The notes below the pieces were generated by a model. That model was given only the letters and a program-made list of their open reading frames with translations. It made no database searches and was not told the origin of the DNA. From NCBI RefSeq assembly GCF_000190695.1, contig NZ_GL870929.1, forward strand, positions 97,012 to 161,011: 64,000 bases of DNA, in the 5' to 3' direction. Position 1 is the stretch's first letter, and each line of letters opens with the position of its first letter. The DNA is from Kingella denitrificans ATCC 33394 (GTDB lineage Bacteria; Pseudomonadota; Gammaproteobacteria; Burkholderiales; Neisseriaceae). The translations under genes were made by a program, and so were the position numbers. This document shows, piece after piece, positions 51,662 to 58,641 of this stretch.

Positions 51662-51868
51662 TCAATGTGGTGCGTGATGGTGGGGAAGGTCGCCGTCCAA
51701 ATGGTAAATCGTGCCGCAATAAGGGCATTCGACACTGCCGTTGCCCTGGATCGGCAGGAACACGCGCGGATGGCCGTTCCACGATTCGGTGTGGGCGTTT
51801 TTGCCGTTGCAGTAGAGCGGCAAATCGTCGGCGGTCAGGATAATGGTATCGGGATGCGGGGCAGTCAT
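51662..51868 (-). CDS. zinc-finger (zf-CHCC) small protein
   Basis: 68 aa. Ligand pattern LYC..., GHPRVFLPI, CPYCGTIYHL resembles the NDUFS6-like zf-CHCC family of betaproteobacteria. AAGGA before ATG 51868. Role unknown; co-directional with queH. Confidence 0.85.
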   Translation of the reverse strand: MTAPHPDTIILTADDLPLYCNGKNAHTESWNGHPRVFLPIQGNGSVECPYCGTIYHLDGDLPHHHAPH

Positions 51869-51929
51869 GACAGAATCCTTTGTTTTAGGGTGGTTGGAGA
51901 GGTGTTTATTGTACGCAAAAAACAGGCAT

Positions 51930-51958
51930 TTGACAAAACGGCGTATCGCTGGGATAAT
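51930..51958 (+). promoter_or_regulatory. strong sigma-70 promoter of rpsU
   Basis: TTGACA (51930-51935), 17-bp spacer, GATAAT (51953-51958). Start near 51965 gives a 184-nt leader. Confidence 0.8.
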
Positions 51959-51985
51959 CGCGCAGATTTCAGATTAAATTTGAAT

Positions 51986-52038
51986 GCAGCCGTTTGATGA
52001 GACGGCTGTGTTTTTTGCGGTATTGCAAAAGCAGCCGT
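51986..52038 (+). promoter_or_regulatory. terminator/antiterminator leader of rpsU
   Basis: Three segments: 1 = GCAGCCGT (51986-51993), 2 = ACGGCTGT (52002-52009), 3 = GCAGCCGT (52031-52038). 1:2 pairing makes a hairpin followed at once by a T run (terminator, about 50 nt after the start). 2:3 pairing, extended by TTTTGC with GCAAAA, makes a longer hairpin that traps the T run (antiterminator). This is classical attenuator geometry. Confidence 0.6.
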
Positions 52039-52044
52039 TAAACG

Positions 52045-52056
52045 TTAGGAGGTGAT
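52045..52056 (+). promoter_or_regulatory. near-full-length anti-Shine-Dalgarno complement in the rpsU leader
   Basis: TTAGGAGGTGAT matches 11 of 12 positions of the exact complement of the 16S rRNA 3' end (TAAGGAGGTGAT). It lies 93 nt before the rpsU ATG, which has its own GAGGA. The only nearby ATG (52055, 23 codons) is too close to be used. Confidence 0.55.
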
Positions 52057-52148
52057 GGTTTCCATCGTAAGGGCGTGTTTTCCCTGCAAGGTTTTGCGAA
52101 ATGACACACTGTTTTTTTATTTTTAACTATTTTTTTGAGGAAACAACA

Positions 52149-52361
52149 ATGCCTTCTATCCGTGTAAAAGAAAACGAACCTTTTGAAGTGGCGATGCGCC
52201 GTTTTAAACGCGCCATCGAGAAAACCGGCCTGCTGACCGAGCTGCGCGCCCGCGAAGCTTATGAAAAACCAACAACCGAGCGCAAACGCAAAAAAGCCGC
52301 TGCCGTGAAACGCCTGCAAAAACGTCTGCGCAGCCAAACACTGCCGCCAAAAATGTATTGA
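52149..52361 (+). CDS. rpsU: 30S ribosomal protein S21
   Basis: 70 aa, MPSIRVKENEPFEVAMRRF followed by the basic helical C-terminus (RKRKKAAAVKRLQKRLRSQ). bS21 sits beside the anti-Shine-Dalgarno end of 16S rRNA. GAGGA precedes ATG 52149. Stands alone (no dnaG-rpoD next to it) with its own promoter, leader and terminator. Confidence 0.96.
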   Translation: MPSIRVKENEPFEVAMRRFKRAIEKTGLLTELRAREAYEKPTTERKRKKAAAVKRLQKRLRSQTLPPKMY

Positions 52362-52377
52362 TATACAGACAACGGCC

Positions 52378-52411
52378 AACCGCCTGTTCCAAATCGGGGC
52401 AGGCGGTTTTG
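52378..52411 (+). terminator. rho-independent terminator of rpsU
   Basis: AACCGCCT facing AGGCGGTT, followed by TTGGTTT, shortly after the rpsU stop. Confidence 0.75.
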
Positions 52412-52423
52412 GTTTGCCGTTTT

Positions 52424-52469
52424 AAAAAGCAGCCTGCACTTCCATTTTCCAAAGTGCAGGCTGCTTTTT
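52424..52469. terminator. DUS inverted-repeat terminator
   Basis: 18-bp arms 52424-52441 and 52452-52469, between convergent rpsU and the J-like membrane protein gene. Confidence 0.8.
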
Positions 52470-53125
52470 CAGCGTTTTTGGCGATACAGAACCGTTGCAT
52501 ACGCCACAATGGCGGCACACACGGCGGCCTGCGCATAAAAGCCGATACCCAAGCTGGCGGCATCTGCCATGTTGATGGCTTCCAGTTGCGTCAGTAGTTT
52601 GTCGCGGTAGCGGAAGAAAAAGCGGATGAGGTTGGTGGCGGGAATGATGGCAGAAACGATCAGTGTGAGGTAATCTATGCCGTTTTGCTGCCGCGCGTCT
52701 TTCCAGAGTTTGACGGCGAACGCCAGTAAAAAGAGCGGTATGATGATTTGCACTTCATAGCCGGGCATGGACTCTTCGCCCAAGTGCACCCAAGGCATCA
52801 GGGCGCTGAATGCGCCGCATAAATACAGGATAATCAGATGGGAAAACTGGGCACTGTTCAGTTCAATCAGCCTGCTGTTTTGGGGTGCAGGCTGCTTTTG
52901 AGGTGCAGGCTGCTTGGGCGCGGCGGCGAAAAAATCAGGTTCGATTTCGCGCAGTTTGGCGTTATATGCGCGGCGCGTTTCGGCGTGATACAGCACGTCG
53001 CGGATTTTGCGCAGCGCGGCCATCGGCAGCGTGCCTTGTTGGGCGGCGGTTCTTAAGGCCTGTTGGATTTCGGGCAGCGTTGCGTCGGGCGAATCCAGGT
53101 TCAGCAGGCGGTAGAAATTTTTCAT
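52469..53125 (-). CDS. J-domain-like membrane protein
   Basis: 218 aa. N-terminal 60 residues look like a J domain (FYRLLNLDSPDATLPEIQQA to LYHAETRRAYNAKL) but the HPD motif is missing, so it is unlikely to stimulate DnaK. Then a linker PKQPAPQKQPAPQ encoded by two tandem DUS, and four hydrophobic segments. Function unknown. Confidence 0.7.
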   Translation of the reverse strand: MKNFYRLLNLDSPDATLPEIQQALRTAAQQGTLPMAALRKIRDVLYHAETRRAYNAKLREIEPDFFAAAPKQPAPQKQPAPQNSRLIELNSAQFSHLIILYLCGAFSALMPWVHLGEESMPGYEVQIIIPLFLLAFAVKLWKDARQQNGIDYLTLIVSAIIPATNLIRFFFRYRDKLLTQLEAINMADAASLGIGFYAQAAVCAAIVAYATVLYRQKR

Positions 53126-53173
53126 TGCAATGCGGCTCCATGAAAAAGGCGGGTGGGTTATCCGCCTGTTGGG

Positions 53174-53899
53174 TTATCGGTAACGGACGTTTTCCGCCGC
53201 GTCGATATAGATTTTCTTGCTTTGCTGCAAACTATGCACGATTTCTTCGGCCTTCAGCGTGGGGGTTTTTTGCGTCAGCAGCCGCAGCAAATCCTGTTTC
53301 TTTTTGGGACGGTTTTTTTTCAGCAGCAGCAGCGCGGCGGCCATGTCGCGGTCGTTGGCGCACAACTGCGTTTGTAGCAGGGTGAACACGGGTTCTTTGT
53401 GCGGCGGCGTGCCGGCGTCTTCCGACATAATCTGTTTCACGGCTTGGCGGGCGATGCGCGCGGCCTGCCGCACCATCGGGTCGTCATCCTGTTCGGCAGG
53501 GGCGGCGGCGCTGTCGTCCGGCTGGTGTGCGGCGGCGGGGTGCAGGCTGCTTTTGCCTTTCAGGAAACGCTTGATGCTTTTGCCCAAGCGGTTTTTGACG
53601 AGCAGGACGGCATTCGGGTAACCCGCTTGGCAGCCTTCCAAAGCAGCCTGCACTTTTTTGCGCGGTGACACGATGGCGATGCGTGCGTCCGGATGGTGCG
53701 CCAGAATTTCGTTCACGGCGGCGATGATGCTGTGCGCGGCGCGTTTTTCGGGCAATACATAAATGCTGTGCGGTTCTTCGGGCGTGATCATGCGTTTTGC
53801 CGTTTTGAACGGGGCGAACAAGCCGACTTTGGCGCGGTGGAACGGAATATCGCGCGGTTTGATGCGGACTTTGGCAAGGTCAAGCAAAAGATGGTTCAT
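53174..53899 (-). CDS. hypothetical protein
   Basis: 241 aa, soluble. GGAG 6 nt before ATG 53899. N-terminal half contains SIYVLPEKRAAHSIIAAVNEI and RIAIVSPRKKVQAALEG; the middle is Ala/Asp-rich (HQPDDSAAAPAEQDDD); the C-terminal half is basic and helical (LLLKKNRPKKKQDLLRLL). Two DUS in frame (KVQAALE, KSSLHP). No family recognised; followed by the J-like protein. Confidence 0.65.
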   Translation of the reverse strand: MNHLLLDLAKVRIKPRDIPFHRAKVGLFAPFKTAKRMITPEEPHSIYVLPEKRAAHSIIAAVNEILAHHPDARIAIVSPRKKVQAALEGCQAGYPNAVLLVKNRLGKSIKRFLKGKSSLHPAAAHQPDDSAAAPAEQDDDPMVRQAARIARQAVKQIMSEDAGTPPHKEPVFTLLQTQLCANDRDMAAALLLLKKNRPKKKQDLLRLLTQKTPTLKAEEIVHSLQQSKKIYIDAAENVRYR

Positions 53900-53976
53900 G
53901 GTGTTCTCCAAAGAAGGTGGCTCGAAAAAATGCGTTGGGCGGCGGTGATGCGTTCCGTTTTGCCTGCCGGATGTCC

Positions 53977-54021
53977 AAAGCAGCCTGCACTGTTCGTTTG
54001 CTGGAAAGTGCAGGCTGCTTT
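53977..54021. terminator. DUS inverted-repeat terminator after the SCO1 gene
   Basis: Arms 53977-53990 and 54008-54021, just past the SCO1 stop. Confidence 0.75.
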
Positions 54022-54025
54022 CGGA

Positions 54026-54751
54026 TTATTCGGCCAACAGTTTGCGGATGTCGCCGGCGATTTGCGTTGCGTCCGCCCCGAACGGAACGAATACGGCCGC
54101 TTCGCCTTTTTTGTCGATGATATACGTGCCGGAAGAGTGGTCCACATTGTAAATCCGGTCGGATTTAATGTCGGTGCGCGCGGACACGATGCGGTATTGC
54201 TGTTTGACCACGGCGATATCGCGTCCGCCGTTGGTGTCGGTCAGCCCGATGAATGCGGGGTTGAACTGTGCGGCATAGCGGCCGATGAGTTCGGGCGTGT
54301 CGCGGTCGGGATCGACGCTGACGAAGACGGCGGCCACGTCTTTGGATTGCTCGCCCAGTTGCTTGAAGGCATCGTTAAAGGTGAGCAATTCGGTGGGGCA
54401 CACGTCCGGGCAGTTGGTGAAGCCGAAGGTCAGCAGGACGACTTTGCCTTTCAGGCTGCTTAAAGAGAACGGCTTGCCGGAACCGTCGGTGAGCGTGAAA
54501 TCGCCGCCGATATTGTCTTTGCGCACGTCAACGCTTTTGAATTTGCTGTTGGCGGCGGCAGGGGCGGAAGCAGAGGCGCCGGAAGCAGCCTGCACATCGG
54601 AAGCGGCAGGCGCGGCGGCCGATGCGGCAGGCGCATTAGACGGTGCGGCAGGCGCATTAGACGGTGCGGAAGACGGTGCGGGTTGCGCGTTTTGCTGGTT
54701 GCAGGCTGCCAATAACAACGCGGCGGCAATCGGTAAGAGTTTGCTGTTCAT
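54026..54751 (-). CDS. SCO1/SenC family copper chaperone lipoprotein
   Basis: 241 aa. Lipobox LLLAAC at the end of a signal peptide, a Pro/Ala/Ser tether containing a 7-residue repeat (PSNAPAA twice), then a thioredoxin-like SCO domain with the copper motif CPDVCP and the distal His in NVDHSSG. Helps assemble the CuA site of cytochrome oxidase or combats oxidative stress. AAGGA before ATG. Confidence 0.92.
   Translation of the reverse strand: MNSKLLPIAAALLLAACNQQNAQPAPSSAPSNAPAAPSNAPAASAAAPAASDVQAASGASASAPAAANSKFKSVDVRKDNIGGDFTLTDGSGKPFSLSSLKGKVVLLTFGFTNCPDVCPTELLTFNDAFKQLGEQSKDVAAVFVSVDPDRDTPELIGRYAAQFNPAFIGLTDTNGGRDIAVVKQQYRIVSARTDIKSDRIYNVDHSSGTYIIDKKGEAAVFVPFGADATQIAGDIRKLLAE
54624..54665. 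repeat. 21-bp tandem repeat in the SCO1 tether
   Basis: Two exact 21-bp units (54624-54644, 54645-54665) plus a partial third. In frame, so copy-number changes would lengthen or shorten the tether by 7 residues. Confidence 0.85.
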
Positions 54752-54781
54752 AACGGTTCCTTTGTAGGGGAGGTGGGAAAA

Positions 54782-55468
54782 TTATTCGGGCAATTCGGCC
54801 GAACCCATGCGGCGCAAAATAATGTTGGTTTTGCGTTTTAGGGCGGCATCGCGCGGATGGTCGGCATAATACAGCGGGCGGGGCACGCGCGCGGCCAATT
54901 CGGCAGCCTGCGCTTTGGTGAGCTCTGCGGCGGATTTGCGGTGCCAGTGTTGCGCGGCGGCTTCCGCACCGTAAATGCCGTAGCCCCATTCGATAACGTT
55001 CAGATACAGTTCGTACAGGCGGTCTTTGTCGGTGGTGGCTTCCAGCATGGACGTGAGCACGGCTTCTTCGGCTTTGCGGAAATAGCTGCGGCTTTCGTTC
55101 AAAAACAGGTTTTTCGCCAGCTGTTGGCTGATGGTGGAGCCGCCCGCGCGGATTTTGCCGCTGCGTTCGTTGCGCTGCATGGCATTTTTGATGCCGTTCC
55201 AGTCAAAGCCGCTGTGTTCAGCAAAGCCCGCGTCTTCCGAGGCAATCAGGGCTTTTTTCAGGTTCACGGAAATTTGTGGATACGGCACCCAGCGGTAATC
55301 CAGCGCCACATCGGGTTTTTCGGCGGCCAATTCGTCCATCCGCATCGACATGAACGAGGTGCGGTAGGGCGCGATGGCGCGGTAGGACAGGATATTGCCG
55401 TATGCCCACACGTTAAATAGTACGATGCATGCCAATGGCGCGGCGACAAGGTATTTGATCCAGTTCAT
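54782..55468 (-). CDS. mtgA: monofunctional peptidoglycan glycosyltransferase
   Basis: 228 aa. One N-terminal transmembrane helix, GT51 motifs KALIASEDAGFAEHSG (catalytic Glu) and GGSTISQQLAKNLFL. Polymerises lipid II. Begins directly after the aroE stop with no gap, as an aroE-mtgA operon. Confidence 0.94.
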   Translation of the reverse strand: MNWIKYLVAAPLACIVLFNVWAYGNILSYRAIAPYRTSFMSMRMDELAAEKPDVALDYRWVPYPQISVNLKKALIASEDAGFAEHSGFDWNGIKNAMQRNERSGKIRAGGSTISQQLAKNLFLNESRSYFRKAEEAVLTSMLEATTDKDRLYELYLNVIEWGYGIYGAEAAAQHWHRKSAAELTKAQAAELAARVPRPLYYADHPRDAALKRKTNIILRRMGSAELPE

Positions 55469-56287
55469 TTATTCGGCTGCCTGTGCGCGGAGGTGGCGGA
55501 TAACGGGTGCGATATCGGGTGCAAAGCCGCGCCATTGTTCGTAGGCCGCGGCTGCCTGGCCGACCAGCATGCCTAAGCCGTCTGCCGTTTGCTGTGCGCC
55601 GTGTTGCGCGGCAAATTGCATGAAAGCGGTGGCCGTGTCGGCATAAAACATATCGTATGCCAAAAAGCAGCCTGCAAAAATATCGGGCGACACATCGGGC
55701 GCGGCATGGTGCAGGCTGCTGGACGTGGCGTTGATGATGATGTCGTAGCAGGACTGCAACTGCGTTAGCGGCGCGGCTTCGATGCGGAAAATGCCGGCCA
55801 GTTCCACGGCTTTGCTGTACGTTCGGTTGGCAATGGTCAAATTGGCGGGGCGGTGGGCAAGCAGCGGCAGCACCACGCCGCGTGCCGCGCCGCCTGCGCC
55901 CAAAAGCAGGATGCGTTTGCCGCGCAATTCGATGCCCAAGTGTTCGCGCAAATCACGCACCAAGCCTTCGCCGTCGGTGTTGTCGCCCAAAATGCGGCCG
56001 TCTTTCTGCGGCACGAAGGTATTGACCGCGCCTGCGGCTTGGGCGCGCTCGCTGTGGGTGTCGGCAAAGTCGTAGGCAAAATGTTTGAACGGCAGGGTGA
56101 TGTTTGCGCCTGCGCCGCCTTGTTGCAGGAAGGTGCGGGCGGCGTTGTCGAAATCGGCGCGCGTGTTGTCGACCAAAGTGCGCGTGTATTCAATCTGCAC
56201 GCCTTCTTGTCGGGCGAAATATTGGTGGATTTGCGGCGATTTGCTGTGTGCGACGGGATTGCCGAACACGGTGTAGCTTGGAATCAT
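55469..56287 (-). CDS. aroE: shikimate dehydrogenase (NADP+)
   Basis: 272 aa. Substrate site FGNPVAHSKSP, catalytic Lys in ITLPFKHFAYDF, NADP loop LLLGAGGAARGV. ATG 56287 chosen; the long upstream extension lies in the neighbouring gene. An in-frame DUS encodes AGCFLA. Confidence 0.94.
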   Translation of the reverse strand: MIPSYTVFGNPVAHSKSPQIHQYFARQEGVQIEYTRTLVDNTRADFDNAARTFLQQGGAGANITLPFKHFAYDFADTHSERAQAAGAVNTFVPQKDGRILGDNTDGEGLVRDLREHLGIELRGKRILLLGAGGAARGVVLPLLAHRPANLTIANRTYSKAVELAGIFRIEAAPLTQLQSCYDIIINATSSSLHHAAPDVSPDIFAGCFLAYDMFYADTATAFMQFAAQHGAQQTADGLGMLVGQAAAAYEQWRGFAPDIAPVIRHLRAQAAE

Positions 56288-56376
56288 GCGCGGTTCCTGT
56301 GTGTGTCGATAAGGTTCTATTGTAGCGGTGTTTATGGGAAAAGCCAAACGGGGTGCAGGCTGCTTTTTCGGCGGAT

Positions 56377-57102
56377 TCAGCGTTTCTGTGCCAGCCAGTC
56401 GTAGCATTGTTCCCAAAGCAGGGTTTCGCTTGGGTCTTCGCGCCCTGCAAGCAGCACCTGTTCCAAGGCGGCATGAAAGCGGGCGGCGGTGTTCGGGTGG
56501 GCGAACCATGCCAGCAGGGCTTCGCGGGAGGCCTTCATGTCGCAGCCGGGGTCGGGAAGCTGATACCCGTAGGGGACGGCCAGATACAATTCCACGAAGG
56601 CGCGCAGGGCGGGCAGGCTGTGGGCGTGCCGCGTCCACAAATCCAACAGCGGCGGCATGGGCAATCCCGCTCTGGCAAACATTTCCAGCGTTTCCTTAAT
56701 TTCATCATCGTATTCGCCATGGCGCAAAACGTGTTCCAGCCACGCGGTGGCGAAACGGTTGAGCCAGTCCAGCTCTTCGGGCTGCCATAAATCGGTGCGG
56801 TCAGCGTGGAGTTTGTCCAGCGTGGCTTCGGTCAGGATGCGGACTTCTTCGCGCCGCACGATGCCTTGGGCGATGCGCGGCAGAAAGTGCTTCATGTCCG
56901 CCACCACGGCAGGCACGTCGTCCAGCGGCACGCAGCCCAAATAAGCACAAACCCAGCCTTCGGGGATTTCCGCCAACGGAAAGCGCAGCAGTTCGCGCTG
57001 TTCGTCTTCGCTCATGCAGCAGTTGCAGGTGCAGACGTTGAGCGGGAAGCGGGCGGGATAATCGGCAAACAGGGCATAGGCTTCGTCAATCAGTTTTTGC
57101 AT
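56377..57102 (-). CDS. cysteine-rich hypothetical protein
   Basis: 241 aa, soluble, helical. N-terminal cysteine cluster NVCTCNCCMSEDEQ and a further Cys in GWVCAYLGCVP could bind a metal. ATG 57102 (MQKLIDEAYALF) chosen because the upstream frame is DUS sequence. No family recognised. Confidence 0.65.
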   Translation of the reverse strand: MQKLIDEAYALFADYPARFPLNVCTCNCCMSEDEQRELLRFPLAEIPEGWVCAYLGCVPLDDVPAVVADMKHFLPRIAQGIVRREEVRILTEATLDKLHADRTDLWQPEELDWLNRFATAWLEHVLRHGEYDDEIKETLEMFARAGLPMPPLLDLWTRHAHSLPALRAFVELYLAVPYGYQLPDPGCDMKASREALLAWFAHPNTAARFHAALEQVLLAGREDPSETLLWEQCYDWLAQKR

Positions 57103-57121
57103 GGGGTTGGGCTTCGGGTTG

Positions 57122-57161
57122 TGTGCAGGCTGCTTTGATTGAACGGAAAAAGCAGCCTGCA
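57122..57161. terminator. DUS inverted repeat after dacC
   Basis: Arms 57122-57135 and 57148-57161, between the dacC stop and the cysteine-rich gene. Confidence 0.75.
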
Positions 57162-57179
57162 CATCATTAAATCAAAGGG

Positions 57180-58397
57180 TTACGATTTCCACCAATACCA
57201 AACGTAACTCCATAGCCGCCCGAAAAATCCTGCGGACGGCATATCGTCCAGCGCAATCAGCGGCTGTTCCGTCAGCAGTTTGCCGCCGCCGTACAATTGC
57301 AGCATGCCCAGCGTTTGGCCTTTTTGCACGGGCGCGTGCGCCACGTTCGGCACGGAAATTTTGATTTCGGGCGGCTGCGGCGAATGGCGCGGAAACGTTA
57401 AATAAACATCTTGCGCCGTGCCTGCTTCAATGCGGGTGTGGCTGCCGTCCAGCACCGGCAGTTCGGTGATTTTGGTGTTGGCGGCGTAAATTTTCTGCGT
57501 GTCGAAGGCTTCCAGCGCGTAATTGAGCAGCTTGCGGCTTTCGATGGCGCGGGCTTCGTTGCTGCTTGCGCCAATCACGATGCTGAAAATGCGCCGCCCG
57601 TTGCGGTGGCTGCCGGTAATCAGGTGGTAGCCCGCAATGTCGGAATAACCGGCTTTCAGGCCGTCCACGTCGTCGTTGCGAAACAGCAGCAGGTTGTGGT
57701 TCGGTTGGGTGATTTTGTTGTAGGTGAATGTTTTTTTGGCGAATATTTGGTAATAGTCGGGAAAGTCGCGCAGCAGCGCCTGCGACAGAATCAGCAAATC
57801 CTGCACGCTGCTGACATGTTTGGGCGAATGCAGGCCGGTCACGTTTTCAAAATGGGTTTGGCGCATGCCCAAACGTTCGGCTTCGGCGTTCATCTGCGCC
57901 ACAAAGGCCGATTCGCTGCCCGCCATGCCTTCGGCCAAGGTCAGCGCCGCATCGTTGCCCGACAAAATCAGCATGCCGTGCAGCAGGTCGATGGTATTGG
58001 CCTTGCCGCCGCGCTCCAAAAACATGCGGTTGCCCGCGCTTTTCCACGCGTTTTCGGAAACCGTCCATTCTTGCTTGGGCGTGATGGTTTGCGCGTCCAG
58101 CGCTTTGAAGGCCAGATAGGCCACCATCAAATGCGTTAAGGAAGCGGGTTCGATGGGCAGGGCGAAATTTTTTTCCGCAAGCACTTGGCGGCTTTGTGCG
58201 TCATAAACGGCATAGGCCGCGGCTTGAATATGCGGTGCGGATTGCGTGGCGGACAAGGACAGAGGCGCTTGCGGTGCAGAAGCAGCCTGCACTTCGGAAG
58301 CAGCCTGCACTTTGGCGGGTGCGGGCGCAGGTTTGGCGGCAATGGCGGCGGGCAGCCACAAACCCAGCAGCACGCCGAAAGAAAAGCATTTTTTCAT
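57180..58397 (-). CDS. dacC: D-alanyl-D-alanine carboxypeptidase homologue with altered motifs
   Basis: 405 aa, PBP5/6-like. Signal peptide MKKCFSFGVLLGLWLPAAIA, a Pro/Ala tether with two tandem DUS (KVQAASEVQAAS), S11 peptidase domain, beta-rich C-terminal domain and an amphipathic tail (GRLWSYVWYWWKS). The active-site SxxK reads PASLTH: the general-base Lys is His (codon CAT). SGN is intact (LILSGNDAA), but KTG reads LKAG. It may be a low-activity enzyme or a structural homologue. The symbol denotes family only. Confidence 0.85.
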   Translation of the reverse strand: MKKCFSFGVLLGLWLPAAIAAKPAPAPAKVQAASEVQAASAPQAPLSLSATQSAPHIQAAAYAVYDAQSRQVLAEKNFALPIEPASLTHLMVAYLAFKALDAQTITPKQEWTVSENAWKSAGNRMFLERGGKANTIDLLHGMLILSGNDAALTLAEGMAGSESAFVAQMNAEAERLGMRQTHFENVTGLHSPKHVSSVQDLLILSQALLRDFPDYYQIFAKKTFTYNKITQPNHNLLLFRNDDVDGLKAGYSDIAGYHLITGSHRNGRRIFSIVIGASSNEARAIESRKLLNYALEAFDTQKIYAANTKITELPVLDGSHTRIEAGTAQDVYLTFPRHSPQPPEIKISVPNVAHAPVQKGQTLGMLQLYGGGKLLTEQPLIALDDMPSAGFFGRLWSYVWYWWKS

Positions 58398-58641
58398 TGT
58401 GAACGGTTTGGTCGGATAAAACGATAAGCGGCGTATTATAGCCGAGATGGCGCGTGGTATGGGCGCTTCCGAGAAAACGGGCGTGTGGGATAGGGCTTGC
58501 GCCGTCCTATCGGTTTGACCCGAAGCAACGCAACAAAAGCAGCCTGCACCCGTCCAAACTGCGCGCCGCAACTTGATTTTGCCCACACGAAGCGTTAAGG
58601 TTATACCTTTTCCTTTTTTACACAACCGCCGCGCCATTATC

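Noticed and set aside
52055..52126. A 23-codon ORF just after the strong Shine-Dalgarno-like sequence upstream of rpsU
   Set aside because: Only 2 nt between AGGAGG and ATG, too close for normal initiation; peptide has no feature of a leader peptide.
56288..56638. 117-codon N-terminal extension of aroE
   Set aside because: Overlaps the neighbouring gene in another frame and contains DUS; aroE proteins start at MIPSYTVFGNP.
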